From: an uncultured Prevotellaceae bacterium
GTDB lineage: Bacteria; Bacteroidota; Bacteroidia; Bacteroidales; Bacteroidaceae
DNA length: 64,000 bases
Assembly: GCA_902774795.1 (NCBI GenBank)
Contig: CACYKA010000020.1
Coordinates: 1-64,000, forward strand
Direction of reading: 5' to 3'
Shown piece after piece: positions 56,620 to 64,000 of this stretch. Each line of letters starts with the position of its first letter. Position 1 is the stretch's first letter. Made by a program: the position numbers and the translations under genes. Under the pieces are notes generated by a model. That model was not told the DNA's origin. It made no database searches and saw only the letters and a program-made list of their open reading frames with translations.

Positions 56620-57554
56620 AAACTGGTAAGACAAGCGGAGAACAGAGCGTAAGACAGAATTCTCTCAAGGCTTGGCTTTTGGCCTCACGCCCCAAAACCT
56701 TGAGTGGTGCAATGGTTCCAGTGATGCTTGGCTCGGCTTATGCATGGAGGACGTTTTTTGATAATGGCGCAGAGATAAGTTTTGATAACTCTGCATTTAT
56801 TACTTCTGTTATTGCCAACATCCTTTGCTTCCTGTTTGCTATGGTGATGCAGATAGATGCAAATTTTGTGAACGATTATTTTGATTGTGTCAGGGGGAAT
56901 GACAACGAAACGCGCCTGGGGCCAGAGAGGGCTTGTGCTATGGGATGGGTAACTCTGCCGGCTATGCGTTGGGCAATGGCTATAACAACCACGCTGGCTT
57001 GTCTCATAGGTTTGCCGTTGGCGCTCATTGGAGGTTGGAACATGATTCTTATAGGCATAGCATGTGTTGTATTCTGCTTCCTTTATACAACCTGTCTTGC
57101 CGGTTTGGGATTAGGTGATTTACTCGTTCTGTTATTTTTCGGTATTGTGCCTGTATGTTGTACGTCATATCTTATTTGTGGCGAAATACCCTGGCTGATA
57201 GGAATTTCTTGCGGAATGGTTGTGGACACCCTCCTTATCATTAATAACTATCGTGATATTGACAATGACAGAGCTTCTGGAAAGCGTACCCTCGTAGTCT
57301 TTATTGGAAAGAAATATGCAGAATGGTTGTATATTACGCTTCCTACTTTGGCACTCATTATTATATTAATAATGTATGGATGGAGCGAAAAGAATATATT
57401 ACTCTGTTTCGGAGTTTATTTCCTCTTCGTTCAGACATGGAATCAGATGCGTGAAATAGGAGCGGGTAGGGCACTCAACAAAACGCTTGGAAAAACTGCA
57501 AGAAACATCCTCGCTTATGGCATATTGATAAGTTTACTTATCATTTTTGCATAA
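56604..57554 (+). CDS. menA: 1,4-dihydroxy-2-naphthoate prenyltransferase
   Basis: This 316-residue membrane protein has about eight helices. The two Asp-rich motifs of UbiA-type prenyltransferases are NDYFDCVRGND and NNYRDIDNDRASG. The opening WLLASRPKTLSGAMVPVMLGSAYA is typical of MenA. It attaches a prenyl chain to make demethylmenaquinone, the respiratory quinone of anaerobic Bacteroidota. It overlaps the HD gene. Confidence 0.93.
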   Translation: MVIDIKTGKTSGEQSVRQNSLKAWLLASRPKTLSGAMVPVMLGSAYAWRTFFDNGAEISFDNSAFITSVIANILCFLFAMVMQIDANFVNDYFDCVRGNDNETRLGPERACAMGWVTLPAMRWAMAITTTLACLIGLPLALIGGWNMILIGIACVVFCFLYTTCLAGLGLGDLLVLLFFGIVPVCCTSYLICGEIPWLIGISCGMVVDTLLIINNYRDIDNDRASGKRTLVVFIGKKYAEWLYITLPTLALIIILIMYGWSEKNILLCFGVYFLFVQTWNQMREIGAGRALNKTLGKTARNILAYGILISLLIIFA

Positions 57555-57598
57555 AAGTGTTTAAAAATTGCTCATATTTTTAAATATGCGCAATTATA

Positions 57599-57630
57599 TT
57601 TGTATAATTCATATAAAATGTGTAACTTTG
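57599..57630 (+). promoter_or_regulatory. Promoter of serC-serA
   Basis: TTTG (57599-57602), 20 bases, TAACTTTG (57623-57630). Full consensus, 43 bases before serC. Confidence 0.8.
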
Positions 57631-57673
57631 CGGTCTCAATAGTTAGAATCCTTTTAAAAACAATAACAAAAAA

Positions 57674-58741
57674 ATGAAAAAGTACAACTTTAACGCAGGT
57701 CCGTCAATCCTTCCTCGTGAGGTTATTGAACAGACTGCAGCAGCATGTCTTGATTTTGATAATTCTGGTCTTTCTCTGATGGAGATTTCTCATCGTGCAA
57801 AGAATTTCCAGCCAATAGTAGATGAGGCAGAGGCTCTCATGAAGGAGCTTCTCGATATCCCAGAGGGTTACAAGGTTCTCTTCCTCGGTGGCGGTGCGTC
57901 ACTTGAGTTCTGCATGGTACCTTACAACTACCTTGAGAAGAAGGCTGCATACCTCAACACAGGTGTGTGGGCAACAAAGGCAGAGAAGGAAGCTAAGCTC
58001 TTCGGTGAAGTAGTGGAGATCGCATCATCTGCTGACAAGAACTTCACTTATATCCCAAAGAACTTCACCATTCCTACAGACGCTGACTATCTCCACATCA
58101 CCAGCAACAATACTATCTATGGAACAGAGATGCGTTATGACTTGGATTCACCAATTCCATTGATTGCTGATATGTCTTCTGACATTCTCTCTCGTCCTGT
58201 TGACGTAAGCAAGTATGCTTTGATATACGGTGGTGCTCAGAAGAACCTTTCTATGGCAGGCGTAACCTTCGTTATTGTCAAGGAAGATTCTCTCGGCAAG
58301 GTTTCACGTCCAATCCCAACAATGCTTGACTATCGTACTCACGTCAAGAAGGGTTCTATGTTCAACACTCCTCCAGTAGTGCCTATCTATGCAGCTCTGA
58401 TGAATCTCCGCTATGTGAAGGCTCAGGGTGGTGTTGAGGCTATGGACAAGCTTGCTAAGCAGCGTGCAGAGATCGTCTATGGCGAGATTGATCGCAACAA
58501 GCTCTTCGTAGGTACAGCAGAGGAGGATTCTCGCTCACTGATGAATATCACATTCGTTCTGAAGCCTGAGTATCAGGATCTGCAGGATGAGTTCATGGCA
58601 TTTGCTACTTCTAAGGGTATGGTTGGCGTTAAGGGTCATCGCGACGTTGGTGGCTTCCGTGCTTCTTGCTACAATGCTATGTCTATCGAAGGCTGCCAGG
58701 CTCTCGTTGCCTGCATGAAGGAATTCGAGGCTCAGCACTAA
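57674..58741 (+). CDS. serC: Phosphoserine aminotransferase
   Basis: This 355-residue PLP enzyme starts [19 protein letters not shown] and carries the PLP lysine in [12 protein letters not shown] and [16 protein letters not shown] near the end. It makes phosphoserine and also serves pyridoxal phosphate synthesis. serA follows after 40 bases. Codon bias is strong, as in gap. Confidence 0.96.
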   Translation: MKKYNFNAGPSILPREVIEQTAAACLDFDNSGLSLMEISHRAKNFQPIVDEAEALMKELLDIPEGYKVLFLGGGASLEFCMVPYNYLEKKAAYLNTGVWATKAEKEAKLFGEVVEIASSADKNFTYIPKNFTIPTDADYLHITSNNTIYGTEMRYDLDSPIPLIADMSSDILSRPVDVSKYALIYGGAQKNLSMAGVTFVIVKEDSLGKVSRPIPTMLDYRTHVKKGSMFNTPPVVPIYAALMNLRYVKAQGGVEAMDKLAKQRAEIVYGEIDRNKLFVGTAEEDSRSLMNITFVLKPEYQDLQDEFMAFATSKGMVGVKGHRDVGGFRASCYNAMSIEGCQALVACMKEFEAQH

Positions 58742-58781
58742 ATTTCAATTTTAATGTACAATTTTCAATAAAAAAAAGAAA

Positions 58782-59702
58782 ATGGCAAAAGTACTGATTG
58801 CAACTGAGAAGCCATTCGCTGCTCCTGCGGTTGCTGGAATAAAAGAGATTATTGAGAAGGCAGGTTTTGAACTTGCACTCCTTGAGAAATATACAGAAAA
58901 GGCACAGCTTCTTGCTGCTGTTGCTGACGTTGACGCTATCATCATCCGTTCAGACAAGATCGACGCTGAGGTGATGGACGCTGCAAAGAACCTGAAGATT
59001 GTGGTTCGCGCTGGTGCTGGTTACGACAATGTTGACCTCGAGGCTGCAACAGCTCATAACGTTGTTGTCATGAACACTCCTGGTCAGAATGCAAATGCTG
59101 TGGCTGAGCTCGTTCTTGGTCTGCTCGTATATTGTGTTCGTAACTTCTATAATGGCAAGGCTGGTTCTGAGCTGATGGGCAAGAAACTGGGTATCCTCGC
59201 TTTCGGTAATGTAGGCCGCAACGTGGCTCGCATCGCTAAGGGCTTCGGTATGGAGGTTTGCGCATACGACGCTTACTGTCCAGCTGATGTTATTGAGGCT
59301 GCTGGCGTAAAGGCTTGCGCTTCACAGGCTGAGCTCTTCAAGGAGGCTGACATCGTATCTCTGCACATCCCTGCAACAGCTGAGACAAAGCAGAGCATCA
59401 ACTATGACCTCTGCTCTACAATGAAGAAAGGTGCTATCCTTATCAACTCTGCTCGTAAGGAGGTTATCGACGAGGCAGGTCTGCTCAAGCTCATGGCTGA
59501 GCGTGAGGATCTGAAGTACATCACAGACATCATGCCAGATGCTGATGCTGACTTCAAGAAGTTCGAAGGCCGCTACTTCTCTACTCCTAAGAAGATGGGT
59601 GCACAGACTGCTGAGGCTAACACCAATGCAGGTCTTGCTGCTGCCAATCAGATTGTTGGCTACATCAAGGACGGTATCACAAAGTTCCAGGTGAACAAGT
59701 AA
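58782..59702 (+). CDS. serA: D-3-phosphoglycerate dehydrogenase-like (SerA)
   Basis: This 306-residue D-2-hydroxyacid dehydrogenase has the NAD-binding LGILAFGNVGRNVARIAKGFG, the Arg/Glu/His region VVRAGAGYDNVDLEAA and LHIPATAETKQSINY, and INSARKEVIDEAGLL. It lacks a C-terminal ACT domain (short type). It supplies phosphohydroxypyruvate to SerC; the pair is the first two steps of serine synthesis. Confidence 0.93.
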   Translation: MAKVLIATEKPFAAPAVAGIKEIIEKAGFELALLEKYTEKAQLLAAVADVDAIIIRSDKIDAEVMDAAKNLKIVVRAGAGYDNVDLEAATAHNVVVMNTPGQNANAVAELVLGLLVYCVRNFYNGKAGSELMGKKLGILAFGNVGRNVARIAKGFGMEVCAYDAYCPADVIEAAGVKACASQAELFKEADIVSLHIPATAETKQSINYDLCSTMKKGAILINSARKEVIDEAGLLKLMAEREDLKYITDIMPDADADFKKFEGRYFSTPKKMGAQTAEANTNAGLAAANQIVGYIKDGITKFQVNK

Positions 59703-59729
59703 TCCGTTTACAGTTTTAATACAATAATA

Positions 59730-59766
59730 AAGAAGGCTCTTCATTTTCATGGAGAGCCTTCTTATT
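59730..59766. terminator. Bidirectional terminator between serA and pheS
   Basis: AAGAAGGCTCT pairs with AGAGCCTTCTT around a 12-base loop, with T/A-rich flanks on both sides. The flanking genes converge. Confidence 0.85.
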
Positions 59767-59784
59767 TGTATGCTTATATTGTAA

Positions 59785-60843
59785 TTAGTTCGCTGCTTCG
59801 AATTCCTCGAGGAAACGCTTGTCGTTCTCTGAGAACATACGCAGGTCGCTGACCTGATACTTCAGGTTTGTAATGCGCTCTACGCCGAGACCAAAGGCAT
59901 ATCCGCTATATTTCTTTGAGTCTATGCCACAGAGCTCAAGTACGTTGGGGTCAACCATGCCGCAGCCTAGAATCTCCACCCAGCCAGTATGCTTGCAGAA
60001 TCCGCATCCTACGCCGCCACATATGTGGCAGGAGATGTCCATCTCGGCAGATGGCTCTGTGAATGGGAAGTATGATGGACGAAGACGTATCTTTGTGTCT
60101 GGGCCGAACAGCTCGCGGGCGAATGTCAGCATCACCTGTTTCAGGTCTGTGAATGATACGTTCTCGTCAATATACAGTCCCTCAATCTGGTGGAAGAAGC
60201 AGTGTGCACGTGCTGTGATGGCCTCGTTACGATATACACGTCCTGGACAGATAACACGAATAGGCAGGCCCTCTTCACCCATCTTTGAGGCAATATCCAT
60301 TACGCGAGCCTGAACTGATGAGGTATGTGAACGCAGAAGGATATTCTTCGTTACGTCGCCCGTCTTGCTCTCTTCTACGAAGAAAGTGTCCTGCATGTCG
60401 CGTGCAGGATGGTCTGCAGCGAAGTTCATCTTTGTGAATATGTGCAGGTCGTCTTCCACTTCCGGACCATCAGCAAGTGTGAAGCCCATGCGCTGGAAAA
60501 TCTCCACAATCTCATTCTTCACGATAGAGAGCGGATGGCGTGTACCCAACTCAATAGGATACGCTGTGCGAGTCAGGTCGATGTCATCGGCATCAGAATC
60601 CGCACTACTCATTATCTGGGCACGCAGGTCGTTGACAGTGTCGAAGGCCAGTTGCTTGAGGGCGTTGATTCTCATGCCTACGGTCTTCTTGTCCTCGGCA
60701 GCAACGTTCTTGAAGTCTGCCATAAGAGCCTGCAACTCTCCTTTGCGTGAAAGGTATTTAATTCGAATAGCTTCCAATTCCTCTGCATTCTTTGCAGTCA
60801 GGGATTTAATTTCCGATGTCAGTTTGTCAATTTTGTCTAACAT
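59785..60843 (-). CDS. pheS: Phenylalanine-tRNA ligase alpha subunit
   Basis: This 352-residue class II subunit has an N-terminal coiled coil (1-90), motif 1 GTRHPLSIVKNEIVEIFQRMGF, motif 2 VYRNEAITARAHCFFHQIEGLYID and motif 3 AFGLGVERITNLKY. It also has CHICGGVGCGFCKHTGW. Two pairs of Cys suggest a small metal site in the insertion. pheT is not nearby. Confidence 0.95.
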   Translation of the reverse strand: MLDKIDKLTSEIKSLTAKNAEELEAIRIKYLSRKGELQALMADFKNVAAEDKKTVGMRINALKQLAFDTVNDLRAQIMSSADSDADDIDLTRTAYPIELGTRHPLSIVKNEIVEIFQRMGFTLADGPEVEDDLHIFTKMNFAADHPARDMQDTFFVEESKTGDVTKNILLRSHTSSVQARVMDIASKMGEEGLPIRVICPGRVYRNEAITARAHCFFHQIEGLYIDENVSFTDLKQVMLTFARELFGPDTKIRLRPSYFPFTEPSAEMDISCHICGGVGCGFCKHTGWVEILGCGMVDPNVLELCGIDSKKYSGYAFGLGVERITNLKYQVSDLRMFSENDKRFLEEFEAAN

Positions 60844-60867
60844 AAATCTATATTGTGTTTAATTTCT

Positions 60868-60904
60868 TCTAACTTTAAACTCTCAACTTTAAACTCTCAA
60901 CTTT
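60868..60904. repeat. Short tandem repeats between pheS and dnaB
   Basis: aactttaaactctcaactttaaactctcaacttta: two copies of a 15-base unit, of the same kind as other intergenic repeats of the window. Confidence 0.7.
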
Positions 60905-60905
60905 A

Positions 60906-62423
60906 TTAATATGGTACATCGTTCGAGAATGAGCCTGCTCCGCCGTCTAGCGGGTCGTCGTTGGCTATGTCTGCATTCATTCTGCTTCCTCTGAATGAGC
61001 CGTCAGTAGGTCCGTTCACAGAGTAGCCGTCAAATTCGTCAGGATTTGCAAACCTTGTATATTCGCTCTTGAATGACAGCGTCACATCCTTTGTTGCGCC
61101 CTTACGGTGCTTGGCGATACATATCTGTGCCATACCCTTGAGACTGTTGCCCTGTGCGTCTTCCATTATGTGGTAGTATTCAGGACGGTGTACAAAGATT
61201 ACGATGTCGGCATCCTGCTCTATGGCACCCGATTCGCGCAGGTCTGAAAGCTGTGGCACCTTGCCTTGCTCTCCAGGGCGCTGTTCTACGGCACGTGACA
61301 ACTGTGACAGCGCAATGATAGGTGTGTCCAACTCTTTTGCAAGACCTTTCAGCGAGCGTGATATGGTTGACACCTCTTCCTGTCTGCTGTTGAACTTCGC
61401 ACCGCTTGCGTTCATCAGCTGCAGGTAGTCAATCATGATGAGTTCTACTTTCTTCTCCCTCACCAGACGGCGAGCCTTGGTACGCAGTTCGAAGATACTT
61501 AGTCCTGCTGTGTCATCCACATATAGCGGAGCACCCTGCATCTTGCCGATGTTGTTGTCAAACCTCTTCCATTCGTCATCGTCGAGCTGTCCATTGAGAA
61601 TCTTGGTACCCGATATGGAACAAACGTTTGATATAAGTCTGTTCACAAGCTGCAGGTTATTCATTTCCAATGAGAAGAAAGCCACTGGAATTTTCTCATC
61701 GATGGCAATGTTCTTGGCCAGAGATAGTGCAAATGATGTCTTACCCATGGCAGGACGTCCTGCTATGATGATCAGGTCCGACTTCTGCCAGCCTGAGGTT
61801 ATTTTGTCCAGTTCTGTATATCCTGTAGAAACACCCGTTACGCCGCCTGTGTTTGCTGCCGCCTTTTGTATGGCATCACGAGCCTGCTTCAGCACAGGGT
61901 CTATCTGTGTGTAGTCCTGCTTCAGGTTGTTCTGGGATATTACGAAGAGATCAGTCTCTGCATCCTGCATCACGTCCTTTATGTCCTGTCCCTCATCAAA
62001 GGCGTTGGTAGCAACACGTGATGAGAAACTTATCAGTTCGCGTGCCATATACTTGTCGGCAAGTATAGAGGCATGGTGCTCAATATGTGCCGATGACATC
62101 ACATTCTCTGTAAGCCCAATGACATAAGCCGGTGCGCCAACTTCCTCGTACGTTCCCTCACGTTTCAGCTCATCCATAACGGTGAGGTAGTCAACAGGAA
62201 GTTCCTTGATGTTCAGCGTCTGAATGGCATGGTAAATTTTCTGATGACGAGGGTCCCAGAATGTTTCGGGAGATATCAGCTCAGAGACAACCGTGAAGGC
62301 ATCACGGTCGATGAGCAGGGCACCAAGTAGCGCCTTCTCTATCTCCACATCCTGTGGCGGAACATGTCCTAAAGTGGTATCTATGGTAGTTGTCTTCTTT
62401 TTAGAGACGGATTGTCTTGGCAT
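60906..62423 (-). CDS. dnaB: Replicative DNA helicase DnaB
   Basis: The start at ATG 62423 (MPRQSVSKKKTTTIDTTLG) is the family-like one. The frame is open 41 codons further upstream, but that part lies in the ispE gene. The 505-residue protein has the N-terminal primase-binding domain (VEIEKALLGALLIDRDAF), Walker A GRPAMGKTSFAL, Walker B LIMIDYLQLM, and RESGAIEQDADIVIFVHR. It unwinds DNA at the fork. It overlaps ispE by 23 bases. Confidence 0.95.
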   Translation of the reverse strand: MPRQSVSKKKTTTIDTTLGHVPPQDVEIEKALLGALLIDRDAFTVVSELISPETFWDPRHQKIYHAIQTLNIKELPVDYLTVMDELKREGTYEEVGAPAYVIGLTENVMSSAHIEHHASILADKYMARELISFSSRVATNAFDEGQDIKDVMQDAETDLFVISQNNLKQDYTQIDPVLKQARDAIQKAAANTGGVTGVSTGYTELDKITSGWQKSDLIIIAGRPAMGKTSFALSLAKNIAIDEKIPVAFFSLEMNNLQLVNRLISNVCSISGTKILNGQLDDDEWKRFDNNIGKMQGAPLYVDDTAGLSIFELRTKARRLVREKKVELIMIDYLQLMNASGAKFNSRQEEVSTISRSLKGLAKELDTPIIALSQLSRAVEQRPGEQGKVPQLSDLRESGAIEQDADIVIFVHRPEYYHIMEDAQGNSLKGMAQICIAKHRKGATKDVTLSFKSEYTRFANPDEFDGYSVNGPTDGSFRGSRMNADIANDDPLDGGAGSFSNDVPY

Positions 62424-63213
62424 AATAATCAGAACTTGATAGTTTCGTTTGTCGTGATAAGTCCGGCATTGTGTCGAAGATACCGAATACGGTAGAACCT
62501 GAGCCAGACATTGAGGCATATATGGCTCCTGCCTCATAGAGAGCATCCTTTACTTCTTTGAGTACTGGCAGCAATGGGAAGATGCTTGCCTCGAAATCAT
62601 TTGTCAGCCATTCTTTCCATTCTTTCATCGGACGCAGTACTGATACAGAAGGGGTTTCCTCTGGCTTCCTTGGCGTAATGCCTTTGTATGCCTCCTTGGT
62701 AGAGACAGCTACGTTTGGCTTTATCAGCACCAGATATTTTCCTCTCAGGCACTCCAGAGGCTTCATTGGGGTAATTATGTCACCTATTCCTGTAGCATAA
62801 GCTGGAATGGGATTCTCTGTGTCAGCATCCACGAAGAAGGCACAGTCGGCACCCAGCTTTGCGGCATACAGTCTCATCTGTTCCACAGAAAGCCCAAGGT
62901 TGCATATCTCGTTTATGGCCCTAATGGTGTATGCGCAGTCGCTGGAACCTCCTCCGAGGCCTGCCTGCATGGGAATATTTTTCGTCAACTTGATGCGCAG
63001 GTGTGGAAGTGCAAAAACCTCCGCCATCAGTCGGTATGCCTTTGTAACAAGGTTATCTTCTGACGGCACATCGTCAACATCACTCGTCTCCACTTCCAGC
63101 TCATCACAAACTCCGATAGGCAGGAATACTGTCTCAAGATTGTGATAGCCGTCAGGACGTTTCTCAGTAACGTTGAGTCCCAGGTTTATCTTTGCGCAAG
63201 GATAAAGTTTCAT
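62401..63213 (-). CDS. ispE: 4-(cytidine 5'-diphospho)-2-C-methyl-D-erythritol kinase
   Basis: This 270-residue GHMP kinase opens YPCAKINLGLNVTEKRPDGYHNLETVF and carries the ATP-binding MQAGLGGGSSDCA and the late SMSGSGSTVFG. It acts in the non-mevalonate isoprenoid pathway, which also feeds menaquinone (menA, 56604). It lies 15 bases after the HD hydrolase and overlaps dnaB. Confidence 0.95.
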   Translation of the reverse strand: MKLYPCAKINLGLNVTEKRPDGYHNLETVFLPIGVCDELEVETSDVDDVPSEDNLVTKAYRLMAEVFALPHLRIKLTKNIPMQAGLGGGSSDCAYTIRAINEICNLGLSVEQMRLYAAKLGADCAFFVDADTENPIPAYATGIGDIITPMKPLECLRGKYLVLIKPNVAVSTKEAYKGITPRKPEETPSVSVLRPMKEWKEWLTNDFEASIFPLLPVLKEVKDALYEAGAIYASMSGSGSTVFGIFDTMPDLSRQTKLSSSDYYAKTIRL

Positions 63214-63228
63214 GTTGGAATTACTTTC

Positions 63229-63765
63229 TCAATTGCCAAACTTTTCGTTCCACTCCTTGAATATCTCCACTCCGTGCTGTCCGAATTTCTCTAATGAGTG
63301 AATGGCTTCTTCTACTGTCTTTTCGTGTTCGAGACGTGTCTTTGAGAAGAATTTGTCTGCATAGCAAACAATCTTCTCTTCTGTCGTGTCAGGCTCCAGT
63401 CCTGGCAGACCTGTGCCAGTATGACGGGCACATACGCGCTGATACTTTTCTGCGTCAGGTATCTCGCACCATCCTTCCTTTGATGCCTCTGCAAGCATTT
63501 CAGCTCCTATCGGTCCGTGCTTCAGATAATCCTCCGTCCCATGACAGTGGATAGACGGAGCGTTACACCTTACGATTCCGATGTCGTGAAGCATGGCGGC
63601 ATCATATACGAATTGCTCGTCAGCCTCCAGCTCCGGATGATTTCTGCAAATCTTCAGAGCCTTCTCTGCCACAGCCGTGCTGTGTACAAGAAGTATTCTC
63701 CTCAGCTCAGGAACCTCCGCCTCCGGATAGTAGTGGTCTATGATGTCATTAACCCAGGATTGCAT
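63229..63765 (-). CDS. HD-domain hydrolase
   Basis: This 178-residue protein has the HD site: HSTAVAEKALKICR, the pair His-Asp in AMLHDIGIV, and CARHTGTGLPG. It is a phosphohydrolase of unknown substrate, distinct in sequence from the one at 56002. Its start overlaps the flavoprotein gene upstream by 17 bases. Confidence 0.88.
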   Translation of the reverse strand: MQSWVNDIIDHYYPEAEVPELRRILLVHSTAVAEKALKICRNHPELEADEQFVYDAAMLHDIGIVRCNAPSIHCHGTEDYLKHGPIGAEMLAEASKEGWCEIPDAEKYQRVCARHTGTGLPGLEPDTTEEKIVCYADKFFSKTRLEHEKTVEEAIHSLEKFGQHGVEIFKEWNEKFGN

Positions 63766-64000
63766 CTGCCAGAGCCTCCAATGCTGGAATGTCAGAATCC
63801 TTCATTCGTCCGCGCAGGGTCACCAAGTCACCCTTAATTGTGACGTCTTTCATTCTTGAGAACATCTCTGTCATCACACGTCCTGCTGACGGTGCCCATG
63901 AGCCATTCTCGATGATAGCCACCTCGCGCTTCTGCCAGGTCTTTATCTCCAGATGGTGTATGAAGTCATACATTGGTGGGAACAGTCCTGCGTCGTATGA
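63749..64000 (-). CDS. C-terminal part of an FprA-type flavodiiron protein (partial)
   Basis: The reading frame runs from the window edge. The visible 83 residues (LFPPMYDFIHHLEIKTWQ..., then REVAIIENGSWAPSAG) are the flavodoxin-like end of flavodiiron proteins, which reduce O2 or NO in anaerobes. The metallo-beta-lactamase half is outside the window. It overlaps the HD hydrolase, so the two are co-transcribed. Confidence 0.75.
   Translation of the reverse strand, partial: SYDAGLFPPMYDFIHHLEIKTWQKREVAIIENGSWAPSAGRVMTEMFSRMKDVTIKGDLVTLRGRMKDSDIPALEALADAILG

Noticed and set aside
62424-62546. 41-codon upstream extension of dnaB
   Set aside because: It lies wholly in the ispE gene and has no resemblance to DnaB; MPRQSVSKKK at 62423 is the natural start.

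Overview
The window is a gene-dense stretch (about 52 protein genes, 2 tRNAs) of a Bacteroidales chromosome, most likely Prevotella or a close relative. The evidence is: promoters of the Bacteroidota type (TTTG, about 20 bases, then TAnnTTTG) instead of -35/-10 boxes; almost no Shine-Dalgarno sequences; Bacteroidales-specific families (DUF5103, DUF4835/PorD, DUF3127, DUF2400); the rlmN / pdxA-like / sigma-54 regulator / lptE / TPR / secG order; and a moderate GC content with AT-rich gaps. No phage, insertion sequence, CRISPR array or defence island is visible. This is core genome with a light carbohydrate-degrading flavour.

Layout. 1-5641 (minus): a frameshifted clan GH-A-like glycosidase cut by the window edge, a 613-base gap with an orphan promoter, an SGNH esterase, a double-domain rhamnogalacturonan-acetylesterase-like protein, an unknown exported protein and a membrane metallophosphoesterase. 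5704-11434 (minus): secG, TPR protein, lptE, sigma-54 activator, a degenerate PdxA-like protein, rlmN, galE. 11628-15308 (plus): GH51 arabinofuranosidase and an exported CarboxypepD_reg-like protein. 15545-24819 (plus): tRNA-Ser, tRNA-Glu, a LysM glucosaminidase, valS, a membrane protein, hisB, uxaB, a DUF2400 protein and gap. 24900-28047 (minus): DUF5103 protein and htpG. 28259-33086 (plus): an unusual ABC-F protein, grpE, dnaJ, folC. 33087-33992: a gap of about 900 bases formed largely by a giant imperfect palindrome. 33993-37952 (minus): mutS2 and tig. 38201-40723 (plus): fhs and an OmpA-like lipoprotein. 41038-48668 (minus): RNA methyltransferase, Uup-like ABC-F, ysxC, recN, porD-like, a DnaQ-type exonuclease, dnaN. 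48889-59702 (plus): DUF3127 protein, TetR regulator, glmS, carB, dapA, HD hydrolase, menA, serC, serA. 59785-64000 (minus): pheS, dnaB, ispE, a second HD hydrolase and the C-terminus of an FprA-type flavoprotein.

How genes work together. The acetylesterases, the arabinofuranosidase and tagaturonate reductase fit use of pectin (acetylated rhamnogalacturonan, arabinan side chains, galacturonate). GrpE and DnaJ serve DnaK; Tig, HtpG and SecG serve folding and export; RecN, MutS2, DnaN and DnaB serve replication and repair. SerC and SerA make serine, whose carbon can feed one-carbon metabolism with Fhs and FolC.

Most unusual signals: (1) an ABC-F protein in which every motif of one of the two ATP sites is degraded while the other site is intact; (2) a PdxA-like protein without its metal-binding and substrate motifs, kept in a conserved operon; (3) a near-palindrome of about 640 bases centred on a perfect 50-base AT palindrome; (4) a dispersed family of short tandem repeats that fills gaps and has also entered coding sequences in frame (three sites in MutS2, one each in ValS and the Uup-like protein, and two signal peptides); (5) a consensus promoter at 1316-1346 that drives no gene.
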